Source: Halomonas sp. GFAJ-1
GTDB lineage: Bacteria; Pseudomonadota; Gammaproteobacteria; Pseudomonadales; Halomonadaceae
DNA: 64,000 nucleotides
Direction of reading: 5' to 3'
Assembly: GCA_002966495.1 (NCBI GenBank)
Contig: CP016490.1
Location: 2,170,001 to 2,234,000, forward strand
Position numbers and translations under genes: made by a program. Below the pieces are notes generated by a model, which did no database searches, had not been told where the DNA came from, and was given only the letters and a program-made list of their open reading frames with translations. Shown piece after piece: positions 51,262 to 60,164 of this stretch (positions within the stretch are counted from its first letter, which is position 1; the number at the start of each line of letters is the position of its first letter).

Positions 51262-53258
51262 TGCGTAAAACGCTCGCGACCTTCGTTTTTTCGACGGTTG
51301 CTTTATCAGGCATAGGGCTGGGTGCCACTGTAGCGCTGGCCGATCCACGTCCGCTACTGCAAGAAGGTAAGCAAACTCTGCATCAGCGTGTGCTGACGAC
51401 ACCCGGGTGTGAATTAACGCAGACGGCGGGAAGCAGTGGCGAACTTCAGCCAGCGTTTACCCGTTTTTATGTTTATGAGCGCAGCGACGTTGATGGACGT
51501 GAGTGGCTGAAAGTTGGGCCGGATAGCTATGGTGACACGAGCGGGTGGTTACCGGCGGATTGCAGTGTTGCATGGAAAATGCAGTTAACGCTGGCGTTCA
51601 CTAATCCAGCAAACCGTCAGCGCCTGTTGTTCTTCCGTGAGAGAAATGACCTGCAAGACATTCTCGATGAATACGAGCCTTCCAGTCAGGTAGTTCCTTT
51701 ACATGCTGCTCTGGATCGTGATGAAGAGGTGTCTGCGGTTTTGGCACGGGAGCCTGAGTACTTTGTCGATCTTCAGGAACAGTTTTACTTGTTGCCCATA
51801 CTCGAAGGTGAAGAGGTATTCACTGAAGCTGGCTTTCGTGCACGCTTATTGAACGTGGCGTCAGTTAGTAAAGCGGGTGAGCTGGATCCTGCTGGGGTTG
51901 AAACAGGCCCTGAAGGTGGCACGCAGGCCAGTCAGTTGCGTGAATTTAACGCAGGCGTTGTGTTCGTGATTGACTCGACGATTTCCATGGGGCCGTATAT
52001 CGAGCGTACTCGTGAAGCAGTGAGCAAGATACTCGATCGAATCGAAGCGGAAAACCTTGATCAGCAAGTCAAATTTGGTTTGGTGTCTTTTCGCGACAGC
52101 GTAGAGATGGTGCCTGAACTTGAGTACGTCAGCCGCATGTATGCCAACCCGATGGAGGTTCAAGGCAGGGAAGACTTGATGGCGCGCATGGATAAGCTCC
52201 ATGAAGCTACGGTTTCCACGCCGGGTTTTGAAGAAGATGCTTATGCCGGGGTGATGCAGGCAATTGATGAAGTAGATTGGAGCCAGTATGGCGCTCGCTA
52301 TATTGTTTTAATTACCGATGCCAGCGCCATCGAGGGTGATCATGAGCGCTCCTCAACCGGGTTAAGTGCTGACCAAGTGCGGCTAGAGGCTGCTAATCCA
52401 GGTGTGGCCATTTACACACTTCACTTGAAAACGGCAAGCGGCGAACGTTTTAACGACCATGCTAGGGCTGCAGCCCAATACGCAAACCTCTCGACCTATG
52501 CGGGCACCAACACCTCTTTGTACTACCCAGTGGAAGCAGGCGATGTCGAGGCTTTCGGCGCTAAAGTGGATGCCTTGGCTGAGGCAATTACGTCTCAAGT
52601 GCGTGCGGCTTACCTGGGTGACGGTGCTATCGGAAGCGCCTTGAATGCGCAACAGTCTGACCCTGATGAGACTGACCCCGATCAGCAGCGCCTGCTGGAA
52701 GATGCGAGCCTCATTGGCCACGCGATGCAACTTGCTTACCTTGGCCAGCAGAAGGGGAGTGTAGCTCCGCCGGTTTTCGAGGCCTGGATTAGCGATCGTG
52801 ATCTAGTACAGCAAAACCGTCCAAGTACTGACGTTCGAGTGCTACTGACGAAATCGCAGTTGAGCGATCTTAGTGATGTTGTAACGCAGATTTTGGATGC
52901 TGCCAACCAGGGGCTTATTTCACCTACTGACATGTTTGATCGGCTGCGTTCGGTGGCAGCAGCCATGGGCACCGACCCTAATCAGCTGCAGCAAAACGAG
53001 ACTACACAGTTGGCCGAGTTGGGTTTGATGGGAGAGTACCTAGAAGACCTACCTTACCAGAGCGAAGTGCTCAATTTAGATGAAGCCACCTGGAAGAGCT
53101 GGGATGGTCTATCTCAAGAGCGCTTCATTCGTAATCTGAGCATTAAGCTGCGTCACTATCAGCGCTATAACGAGGATGTCGATCGATGGGTTTCGCTTGC
53201 TGAAGGCAGTGATCCAAGAGACGACGTCTATCCTGTTCCTCTTGAAATGATGCCCTGA
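51258..53258 (+). CDS. Secreted vWA-domain protein with SH3-like N-terminus
   Basis: 666 residues. A signal peptide (about 1-29, ending TVALADP) is followed by a short SH3b-like part (residues 40-110, WLKVGPDSYGDTSGWLPADC). The vWA domain starts about 232 (FNAGVVFVIDSTISM) with a MIDAS-like DxTxS. The C-terminal third is helical. Exported vWA proteins often bind partner proteins through a metal site. Its neighbours are the membrane protein upstream (ATGA-type overlap) and the ABC transporter downstream (32 nt). Confidence 0.85.
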   Translation: MMRKTLATFVFSTVALSGIGLGATVALADPRPLLQEGKQTLHQRVLTTPGCELTQTAGSSGELQPAFTRFYVYERSDVDGREWLKVGPDSYGDTSGWLPADCSVAWKMQLTLAFTNPANRQRLLFFRERNDLQDILDEYEPSSQVVPLHAALDRDEEVSAVLAREPEYFVDLQEQFYLLPILEGEEVFTEAGFRARLLNVASVSKAGELDPAGVETGPEGGTQASQLREFNAGVVFVIDSTISMGPYIERTREAVSKILDRIEAENLDQQVKFGLVSFRDSVEMVPELEYVSRMYANPMEVQGREDLMARMDKLHEATVSTPGFEEDAYAGVMQAIDEVDWSQYGARYIVLITDASAIEGDHERSSTGLSADQVRLEAANPGVAIYTLHLKTASGERFNDHARAAAQYANLSTYAGTNTSLYYPVEAGDVEAFGAKVDALAEAITSQVRAAYLGDGAIGSALNAQQSDPDETDPDQQRLLEDASLIGHAMQLAYLGQQKGSVAPPVFEAWISDRDLVQQNRPSTDVRVLLTKSQLSDLSDVVTQILDAANQGLISPTDMFDRLRSVAAAMGTDPNQLQQNETTQLAELGLMGEYLEDLPYQSEVLNLDEATWKSWDGLSQERFIRNLSIKLRHYQRYNEDVDRWVSLAEGSDPRDDVYPVPLEMMP

Positions 53259-53290
53259 TATAGGCATTTAAAACAACTGAGGTAAACAGG

Positions 53291-53989
53291 ATGTTGGCGA
53301 TACAGGGCATGGTGGTGCAGCGTGGTCAAGGCACGCAAGCACATAAAATACGCTTGCCAAAATTATGCCTATCACCAGGTGAGTGCTTGGCGATTACCGG
53401 CCCTAGTGGGTGTGGAAAAAGCACCTTATTAGAAGCGGTGGGGCTGCTTTTGGCACCCAGCGCGCTTGAGCATTTTATTCTGGGGAAAGCACAGCACGAC
53501 GTTGCAACGCTTTGGCGTAATCACGAGCAAGGTGAACTGGCTAAGCTTCGTGCACGTGATATAGGGTTTGTGCTGCAAAACGGTGGGTTACTGCCGTTTT
53601 TAAATGTGGCTGACAATATTGCCCTGCCGCGTCGTCTGCAGGGGTTGCCCAATAAAAGCGATCGTGTTGAGCAAGCCGTCGAACGCCTGGGTTTAACGCT
53701 GCTGATGGATAAACGTCCGGCAATGCTTTCCATTGGTGAGCGTCAACGGGTCGCTTTTGTGCGTGCTTTGGCACACGAGCCACATCTGTTATTGGCTGAT
53801 GAACCCACCGCCGCACTTGACCCTCATAGCGCGCATGGGCTCTTTGCACTGTTTATGGAAGTAGTGGAAGAGCTACAGCTTGCCGCGCTAGTCGTCTCTC
53901 ATGACTGGGATCTCGTTCAGACATTCGGTTTAGCGCGCTTTGATGCCATCACGTTAAAAGGGGAGACCGTCTTTGAACCCCGCAACTAA
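53291..53989 (+). CDS. ABC transporter ATP-binding protein of the Srf locus
   Basis: 232 residues. Walker A GPSGCGKST, signature variant SIGERQRVAFVRAL in place of LSGGQ, Walker B LLLADEPTAALD, and switch histidine in VVSHDWD. The signature SIGERQR is unusual but keeps the key glycine. LolD/MacB-type partner of the overlapping permease gene. AACAGGATG precedes the start. Confidence 0.9.
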   Translation: MLAIQGMVVQRGQGTQAHKIRLPKLCLSPGECLAITGPSGCGKSTLLEAVGLLLAPSALEHFILGKAQHDVATLWRNHEQGELAKLRARDIGFVLQNGGLLPFLNVADNIALPRRLQGLPNKSDRVEQAVERLGLTLLMDKRPAMLSIGERQRVAFVRALAHEPHLLLADEPTAALDPHSAHGLFALFMEVVEELQLAALVVSHDWDLVQTFGLARFDAITLKGETVFEPRN

Positions 53990-55202
53990 GCGTTTTCGAC
54001 TGCTGGCATCGTTAGCATTAAAAGATCTCTGGCATGACCGCAAGGTGTCGATGTGTATTGCCGCGGCGCTGGTTGCCGTGATTGCGCCCTTATTATTGCT
54101 GTTCGGGCTTAAGCATGGGGTCGTCAGCCAATTACAGTCGGAGCTACTTAATGACCCTCGCAATTTGGAAATTCGTATGATTTCCAGCGGTCGTTATGAT
54201 GCTGAATGGCTTGAAGAGCTGCGCAACCGCGCTGAGGTGGGTTTTGCAATTGGTATGACACGCTCACTTAATACCCAAGCAGATTTAGTGCGGGATCGCC
54301 GCCATTTCGTCGATAACGCTGAAATTATTCCCACAGCGGAAGGTGATCCTCTACTGGCATCACTTTCGCTATCTCAGCCCCTTCAAGGAACTGCGGTCGT
54401 ACTGAGTGAATCGGCTGCTCGTCGCTTAAATGTGGGCGTTGACGAAGAGTTGAGTTTGTTTGTCAGCCGCCGTCTTGATGGCCGAGCAGAGCGTGGTCAG
54501 CAATCTGTCATTGTGAAAGGTATTTTACCCGCTGACGTTTTCCCCCGACCGGCTGCTTTTGTCACGCTACCGCTATTGATTGCACTTGAAGATTTTCGCG
54601 ATGGCTACCGTATAGACTCCCTTGGGGTGGAGACAGGTGAGCAACGAGGTGACAGGGAAACACATTTTTCTCGTGCTCGTTTGTATGCCGCCGACATGGA
54701 TCAGGTGGCGAAACTGGAACAGTGGCTCAATGCCCAGCATATCGATACGGCCAGCCGCTTGGCTGAGATCGAGAATGTAAAGGCCATCAACCATGTGTTG
54801 GGGCTGGTGTTTGGGGTTATTGCGAGTACCGCGTTGGTAGGTTGTTTAGCGTCAATGCTAGGCGCTTTCTTAGCTAACATCGATCGTAAGCGCAAGGATT
54901 TAGCAGTGCTTCGCCTATTGGGCTTTGATCGTCCGGCAATCGCGGGATATATCGTCTTGCAGGCCAGCACGCTAACGCTTGCAGCGTACGGGGTTGGACT
55001 TGCTCTCTATGGGCTGGGAAGCCAGATATTTAACCAGGCCCTGGCAATGAGTACGACAACCGGGAGCGTTGTCTGCCGGATCACCTTCGTGCACGGCGTG
55101 ATGGCCCTTTTATTGGCGTTGTTAGTTGCCCTCGTCGTGGCGTTGATTGGCATGCTGCGCGCTTTCAGTATTGAACCTGCGGAGAGTCTGCGTGAATTAT
55201 AA
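53973..55202 (+). CDS. FtsX-like ABC permease of the Srf locus
   Basis: 409 residues from a TTG at 53973 with GGGGAG upstream, overlapping the ATPase gene by 17 nt. Helix at about 29-50, a periplasmic domain (about 55-265), and three C-terminal helices with the FtsX/MacB pattern (NVKAINHVLGLVFGVIASTA, FLANIDRKRKDLAVLRLLGF). Typical MacB-like topology of four helices. Its stop lies 11 nt inside the next gene. Confidence 0.88.
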   Translation: MNPATKRFRLLASLALKDLWHDRKVSMCIAAALVAVIAPLLLLFGLKHGVVSQLQSELLNDPRNLEIRMISSGRYDAEWLEELRNRAEVGFAIGMTRSLNTQADLVRDRRHFVDNAEIIPTAEGDPLLASLSLSQPLQGTAVVLSESAARRLNVGVDEELSLFVSRRLDGRAERGQQSVIVKGILPADVFPRPAAFVTLPLLIALEDFRDGYRIDSLGVETGEQRGDRETHFSRARLYAADMDQVAKLEQWLNAQHIDTASRLAEIENVKAINHVLGLVFGVIASTALVGCLASMLGAFLANIDRKRKDLAVLRLLGFDRPAIAGYIVLQASTLTLAAYGVGLALYGLGSQIFNQALAMSTTTGSVVCRITFVHGVMALLLALLVALVVALIGMLRAFSIEPAESLREL

Positions 55203-56763
55203 ATCCCTTAGAGAGTTTTCCCGACATTGGGGTGGTGCAGGGTGCGCTGCTGTTTTGCTTTTTCAGGTGGGCACTGCCTCAGCCGAATGGGATGAGCGAT
55301 TGTATAATCCCATGCCTCAAGATGATGATGTCATTCTGCCGATGCCTTGTGATGGCGCCATGGCGTTTCGCAAAGTGCATATTCCGGCGACTGGACCCCT
55401 TGATGATTTCCCAATCAATATCGGTCAGGACGGTACTGGCTGGGGGTATGTTGAGCAGCGTCGGCCTTCCTATGTTTCCGGTAATTTCAGTGAAAGCGAA
55501 GGCGTCTCGCGTTACTACCTACTGGCTAAGTATGAAACAACGCAATTGCAGTATGACGCCTTAATGAGGGACGAGTGTCCGTCACCTTCAACGCGCTTAC
55601 GCTTGCCGGTGGTATCAGTGAGTTGGTTCGAGGCAACAGCGGCAGCGGACCGTTATAACCTTTGGCTGCGTGAGAACAGTGAAGATGCTTTGCCGCAGGA
55701 GGATGGAGTGCTGGGTTTTGTGCGCTTGCCCACAGAAATTGAGTGGGAATATGCCGCGCGGGGTGGCTTAGAAGTTGATGTTGCTGAGTTTCGTGATGGT
55801 CGATATCCCATGCCGGAAGGCTTGAATGCATATGAGTGGTTTGCTGGCCCCCAGTCGGCTAACGGTCAATTGCAATTAGCGGGTTTACTGCATCCTAACC
55901 CACTGGGCCTGCATGACATGTTGGGAAATGCGGCAGAAATGATGTTTGAGCCGTTTCGCCTCAATAAATTAGATCGCCAGCATGGGCAAGCAGGTGGATT
56001 CGTTGTGCGCGGCGGCAGTTATCTAACACCCCAGAGCGATATTCGCACAGCATTACGCGGCGAAGAGCCTTATTACCGGGACAGCGGCCAATCCCAAAGT
56101 GGACAAGTAGGCTTTCGCTTGTCGCTGGTGGCACCGACTTTGACCTCGCGGGATCGAATTGCTGAGATCGAAGCCAGCTGGCGCGAACTGGGCGCAGATT
56201 TAGAGTCTACAGACGGATCTCAAGATACAGCCGGAACGGTTGAGCAGCTGAGTAACTTGGCGTCTGAGCTTCAAGATAGTGCATTACAAGAGCAGTTGCG
56301 CGACTTAGAGAGCCAGCTAAGAGCAAGTAACCAGCGCCAAGAAGAAGCACGCAACTTAGCCGTGCGCGCGAGTCTTAATCTGGGGAGTTTTCTCTGCACT
56401 AAGTTAGAGGATGACGGCGTTTTCCTCGATTTTCTCCATAATAATTACCAAATTAACTGTGAGTCTGGCAACGCAGATGCAAGCTGCGGCATGCGTCAAC
56501 AGCGCCTAGAAGAGCAGGATGCGAGGCTGCAGGCATTAAGCCGTTACTACGCCAGTAGCTTGGTCGAGTCAGCCACGTTGTACGGTGAAAGCTTGCTCAA
56601 AGAGCAAGTTGAAGTATTTGAGGAAATTATCACTCGTAATCGACAGCTCACTCCGCTTAAGCCCTATCTACACACTCACTGGGAAAACCAGCGGGAGTAT
56701 CTGCAAGAGCAACACATTTCCACCAATGCCTGGCTGGAAAACTGCAAAGCTATGGCCAATTAA
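55192..56763 (+). CDS. Exported formylglycine-generating-enzyme-like (SUMF1) protein with coiled coil
   Basis: 523 residues from GTG 55192, with GGAG upstream. Signal peptide about 1-31 (ends VGTASA). The FGE-sulfatase domain (about 60-320) shows SWFEATAAADRYNLWL, VRLPTEIEWEYAARGG, LGLHDMLGNAAEMM and VVRGGSYLT. True formylglycine-generating enzymes need two active-site cysteines; I do not see that pair in the C-terminal part, so it may be a structural or binding variant. A coiled coil (about 330-410) and a helical tail with four cysteines follow. Overlaps the permease gene by 11 nt. Confidence 0.85.
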   Translation: MNYKSLREFSRHWGGAGCAAVLLFQVGTASAEWDERLYNPMPQDDDVILPMPCDGAMAFRKVHIPATGPLDDFPINIGQDGTGWGYVEQRRPSYVSGNFSESEGVSRYYLLAKYETTQLQYDALMRDECPSPSTRLRLPVVSVSWFEATAAADRYNLWLRENSEDALPQEDGVLGFVRLPTEIEWEYAARGGLEVDVAEFRDGRYPMPEGLNAYEWFAGPQSANGQLQLAGLLHPNPLGLHDMLGNAAEMMFEPFRLNKLDRQHGQAGGFVVRGGSYLTPQSDIRTALRGEEPYYRDSGQSQSGQVGFRLSLVAPTLTSRDRIAEIEASWRELGADLESTDGSQDTAGTVEQLSNLASELQDSALQEQLRDLESQLRASNQRQEEARNLAVRASLNLGSFLCTKLEDDGVFLDFLHNNYQINCESGNADASCGMRQQRLEEQDARLQALSRYYASSLVESATLYGESLLKEQVEVFEEIITRNRQLTPLKPYLHTHWENQREYLQEQHISTNAWLENCKAMAN

Positions 56764-56785
56764 AAAAAACGCAAGGGAACTTACT

Positions 56786-57550
56786 ATGCAAAGCAATCAG
56801 ATGTCTTTTAAAGCACGCACGTTAAGTTTGAAGAAAGCACTAATGATGTCAGCAGTGGCTGGCAGTATGTTGGTGCTCAGCGGCTGTGTGACGACAGGAA
56901 GCTCGATGCTATCTGGTAACGGCAGTAACGCTGCTGCGGACCCGCGACTAACCCAAGGTAGTGATGCGCAGTTCTTTAGTCGTTCAGGTTATCAAGCCTG
57001 TGCAGCCGGTGCCGCAGCAGGCATGTTGGGTTGTGCTATCACCAATCCGAGTAATAGGACGCAGTGCATGATTATTGCCGGGTTAGGTGCTTGCGGTGTT
57101 GCCATGGGTGCCAACTATTATCTTGATCAACGTCGCAGCGAGTATGCCAATACCAGCGAGCGTTTAGAGGCAATGAGTGCGGATATTCAAGAAGACACTC
57201 GTAATGTCATCGCGCGGACTGAAACCGTGCGCGAGGTGATGGAAGAAGATAAAGCGCGTATTCAGCGCATTCAAACTGATATGGAAGCACAGCAACTTGA
57301 CCAAGCGGCCGCGGAGCGTGACTTGGCAGCTATCGATAGCAATATTGGGATTTTGCGTCGTGAACTAGCTAACATGCGTAAGAAAGCAGATAGTTATCAA
57401 GAGGTTGCTGCCGCAGAGAGAGTGGAAGCCAGTCCCGCAGAAATGGCGCGTGTCGAACAGGATATCGACGTGATGAACCAGCAGGTGTTGGCACTGCAGC
57501 AAGAAGTGGATGAACTCTACAACATGCGCTCTGCTATCACGTTGGGTTAA
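56786..57550 (+). CDS. Coiled-coil lipoprotein of the Srf locus
   Basis: 254 residues from ATG 56786. Lipoprotein signal with lipobox LSGC (cysteine about 34; MLVLSGCVTTGSS). A small cysteine/glycine/alanine-rich part (about 70-120, ACAAGAAAGMLGCAITNPSN) looks like a glycine-zipper membrane segment. The rest is a long coiled coil to the end. The glycine-zipper and coiled coil suggest an outer-membrane or periplasm-spanning scaffold. Not recognised beyond that. It lies 22 nt after the SUMF1 gene. Confidence 0.78.
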   Translation: MQSNQMSFKARTLSLKKALMMSAVAGSMLVLSGCVTTGSSMLSGNGSNAAADPRLTQGSDAQFFSRSGYQACAAGAAAGMLGCAITNPSNRTQCMIIAGLGACGVAMGANYYLDQRRSEYANTSERLEAMSADIQEDTRNVIARTETVREVMEEDKARIQRIQTDMEAQQLDQAAAERDLAAIDSNIGILRRELANMRKKADSYQEVAAAERVEASPAEMARVEQDIDVMNQQVLALQQEVDELYNMRSAITLG

Positions 57551-57568
57551 GGAATCGAGCAAAACATT

Positions 57569-58075
57569 ATGAAAAACGCCATGATAAGTAAAACCATAAT
57601 GATAGCCAGCAGCGTGGTGTTGCTGGCCGGTTGTGCGACTACGCCGGAACAGTGTGATCCTTATAATCGCGATGCGAGCCTTGTAGCAAAACTCTCTTGT
57701 GATACCTCTGGGGCCTATCGTGCTCAAGTTGAGCAGCGCGAACAGCAGGTTCGTCTGGATCAAGAAGAAAACGCCTTGTTTCATCAAGTTTATAGCGACA
57801 TTCGCGCCCAGCAGCAGGCTACCCGCGAGGACTTGAGTGTTCAGCAAGAAAAGCAGCAAGCACTCAATAGCTCTCTACAAACATTACTGACACGCTTGCA
57901 AGCGCGTAGTGGTGAGGAACTTGGGCTTCAGCATCGTCTTAATGCCATTGAGCAGCAATTGAACGCTAATCAAGAGCCTGCCCGTGACGAAGCAGAAATT
58001 GAGGCCCGCAGAGCGCGTTTAGCTGAACTTGAGCAGCAGGTAAGCCGTCTTCAGCAAAGCTTAGGCTATGAATAA
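57569..58075 (+). CDS. Small coiled-coil lipoprotein of the Srf locus
   Basis: 168 residues. Lipobox LLAGC (cysteine about 22). The mature protein is nearly all coiled coil, rich in Gln, Glu and Arg (AQVEQREQQVRLDQEENALF). It probably pairs with the preceding coiled-coil lipoprotein, 18 nt upstream. No family recognised. Confidence 0.75.
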   Translation: MKNAMISKTIMIASSVVLLAGCATTPEQCDPYNRDASLVAKLSCDTSGAYRAQVEQREQQVRLDQEENALFHQVYSDIRAQQQATREDLSVQQEKQQALNSSLQTLLTRLQARSGEELGLQHRLNAIEQQLNANQEPARDEAEIEARRARLAELEQQVSRLQQSLGYE

Positions 58076-58090
58076 GGCGGAAGAGTAACA

Positions 58091-59380
58091 ATGCAACGGA
58101 TCCTGCGTGATACCCAAGTGATGCTGGGTGGTACTTTTGAAAGCTATCAGGCCAAAGTCGCGCTTATTCATCGTCATTTTCCTCCTAGCATTGGCAGTAT
58201 GTTCGCCCTACCACGTAACGGTCAGGGGGATACGCTGGAGTGGTGGACGGAACTGCCGGGTCAGCCGCTGGTGTTTGATGCTTTAACAAAAGATGAGCAA
58301 TCTTTATTGTTGGAGCGTTATGAGCAACGCCAGCAGAGCTTAGGGCGTTTGGCCGATGAGCTGGTTAGACGCGGTGATAGTGACGCTGGCGAAAGCTTGC
58401 GAACCTTAATAGGCCCCGCTGAAAAGCAGCACCTTTATAGCCTCAACGGCGAACCCGTAGTGATTCGTTGGGGCGCGGATATGGTGAAAGCCACCGCGCC
58501 TATCGTTACGCCTAAGCCTGCTCCGGTGGTTACGCCCGTTGCCCCTGTAGCAGCGGCGTCACGCCGTAGATCGTTCAAGCCGCTGTTGTGGTTGTTGCCG
58601 TTACTTCTACTCTTTGCTCTGGGCTGGCTGCTGTATCTATTTTGGCCTTTGGATCGCTACTGGCCGCGCTGGTTTGGAAACGATTCAGGGGCCGTGCCTT
58701 ACGCATGCCGTGAGGGTGAGCAAGGCTTACCACCAGAGTTTGTATTGATTTTTGATACGTCCGGTTCGATGAATCTCAATATTGCGGCAACACAAGAGGA
58801 TGAAGAGTGGTATTTCGGCTTATCTGGGTTTCATCAGATGATGCTGCGTAATACAGGCAATGAGCGTCTCTTATCATTGGAGTCAGGAACCTCTCGATTA
58901 GAGGTCGCCAAGGATTCTGTATCTCATATTATTAACCAGCTTCACCCCGATATTGATACTGGCCTCATTACCTATGCAGGGTGTGGTTCTCCAGTCAAAC
59001 AAGGGATATTCAGCTTTGACCAGCGAGAGCAGCTGATTGCCGGTATCCAGTCTTTACATGCCTATGATGGCACCCCCTTGGCTGAAAGCTTGGTGGCAGC
59101 AGCCGGCTTAGTGGATGGCCGGGAGCGGGATGCAACCATCATCGCTTTTGTCGACGGAACCGACGGTTGTGGGCAGGATCAGTGTCACATTGCAGCAGAG
59201 ATTGCCCAAAATCAGCCACGGCTTACGATTAACGTCGTCGATGTGACTAAAGATGGTCTCTCTAATTGCTTGGCGGAACAGACCGGTGGTCAAGTGTTTA
59301 GCTCACAGGATGCTATTGAAATTAGCAGCATGCTGGAAAAAGCCAGCGCTCAGCTACTCAATGCTAACTATTGTGAGTAA
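58091..59380 (+). CDS. vWA-domain membrane protein with SrfA-like N-terminal module
   Basis: 429 residues. The first 130 residues parallel the N-terminus of the srfA-like protein (RNGQGDTLEWWTEL, and LYSLNGEPVVIRWG against YLVNGTPVLTFWG). A membrane helix (about 165-187) follows. The vWA domain has an intact MIDAS DTSGSM at about 221-226 and a later DGTPLAES, and would be periplasmic. The first 10 residues also match a conserved start (MQRILRDTQVMLGG). Second vWA protein of the locus, 15 nt after the small lipoprotein. Confidence 0.85.
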   Translation: MQRILRDTQVMLGGTFESYQAKVALIHRHFPPSIGSMFALPRNGQGDTLEWWTELPGQPLVFDALTKDEQSLLLERYEQRQQSLGRLADELVRRGDSDAGESLRTLIGPAEKQHLYSLNGEPVVIRWGADMVKATAPIVTPKPAPVVTPVAPVAAASRRRSFKPLLWLLPLLLLFALGWLLYLFWPLDRYWPRWFGNDSGAVPYACREGEQGLPPEFVLIFDTSGSMNLNIAATQEDEEWYFGLSGFHQMMLRNTGNERLLSLESGTSRLEVAKDSVSHIINQLHPDIDTGLITYAGCGSPVKQGIFSFDQREQLIAGIQSLHAYDGTPLAESLVAAAGLVDGRERDATIIAFVDGTDGCGQDQCHIAAEIAQNQPRLTINVVDVTKDGLSNCLAEQTGGQVFSSQDAIEISSMLEKASAQLLNANYCE

Positions 59381-59496
59381 GAAGAACTTGCCAGCCGGTC
59401 AGGTTGGTTCTACTGCGAGTAATAAACAAGCAGTTAACGGTGAGGCAATGATGCCTCTGCGCCAATGGCGCGACAAAAATTCAAAAGGAAACGGAA

Positions 59497-59949
59497 ATGT
59501 CTCAGTTAAAAAACCAAATTGGTACGGCTATTGTGCCAGCGGTTATCCAGGCGCTTATGGTATGTGTCGTACGATTTTTTACTATTCCCTGGTCAATTTG
59601 GAAAGGAGCGGCGTTACGCCTGGCTGCAATGCGCCAAAGTAGCGATGAAGAAAAAGTTGCTTCTAGCAAGTCCGAATTTCCGGTTTTTGATTGGTTCAGG
59701 GCCGCTTGGGATGGTGCTATTTTTTTGTCTTGGTTTGTTGGCATACTGGCAAGTGTCATTGCGCTGATTGGCGGTAGTATGGGGTATGGGGGCCTCATGG
59801 CAGGTATAGCGGCGGGTATTACCGTGTTGGTGTATTTTTACTTCGCGGTTATTGGCATGTCGCTGCTAAAAGAAGGTTTAATCTTGGTGTTGTCAATTGC
59901 ATTGAATATGGAACGCTTAGTCAATAAAGGCGAAAAACAGTCTTCATAG
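59497..59949 (+). CDS. Uncharacterised small membrane protein
   Basis: 150 residues with about three hydrophobic segments (residues 10-30, 75-95 and 100-130) and a charged loop between the first and the second. AAAAGGAAACGGAA precedes ATG 59497. It lies 116 nt after the vWA gene, same strand, and is probably the last gene of the run. It matches no family I know. Confidence 0.7.
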   Translation: MSQLKNQIGTAIVPAVIQALMVCVVRFFTIPWSIWKGAALRLAAMRQSSDEEKVASSKSEFPVFDWFRAAWDGAIFLSWFVGILASVIALIGGSMGYGGLMAGIAAGITVLVYFYFAVIGMSLLKEGLILVLSIALNMERLVNKGEKQSS

Positions 59950-60164
59950 TTGTTTGGCACCCAATCAACTAGCAACACGGCAAGTTCTTCTTCGTTCGAA
60001 ACGCCATAGGATAACGTGATCCTGAATGCAGCGGAGATCTCCCTGCACTCCTCTTCAACCCGTCGGCCACCGTCTAGGGTGGTCAACGGCTACATACTTC
60101 AGCAAGCCGGAAATGTGGCTGCTGCGCGGTTTCTCTCCGCAAAGCCTAATAAGGAGTTAGCCAC

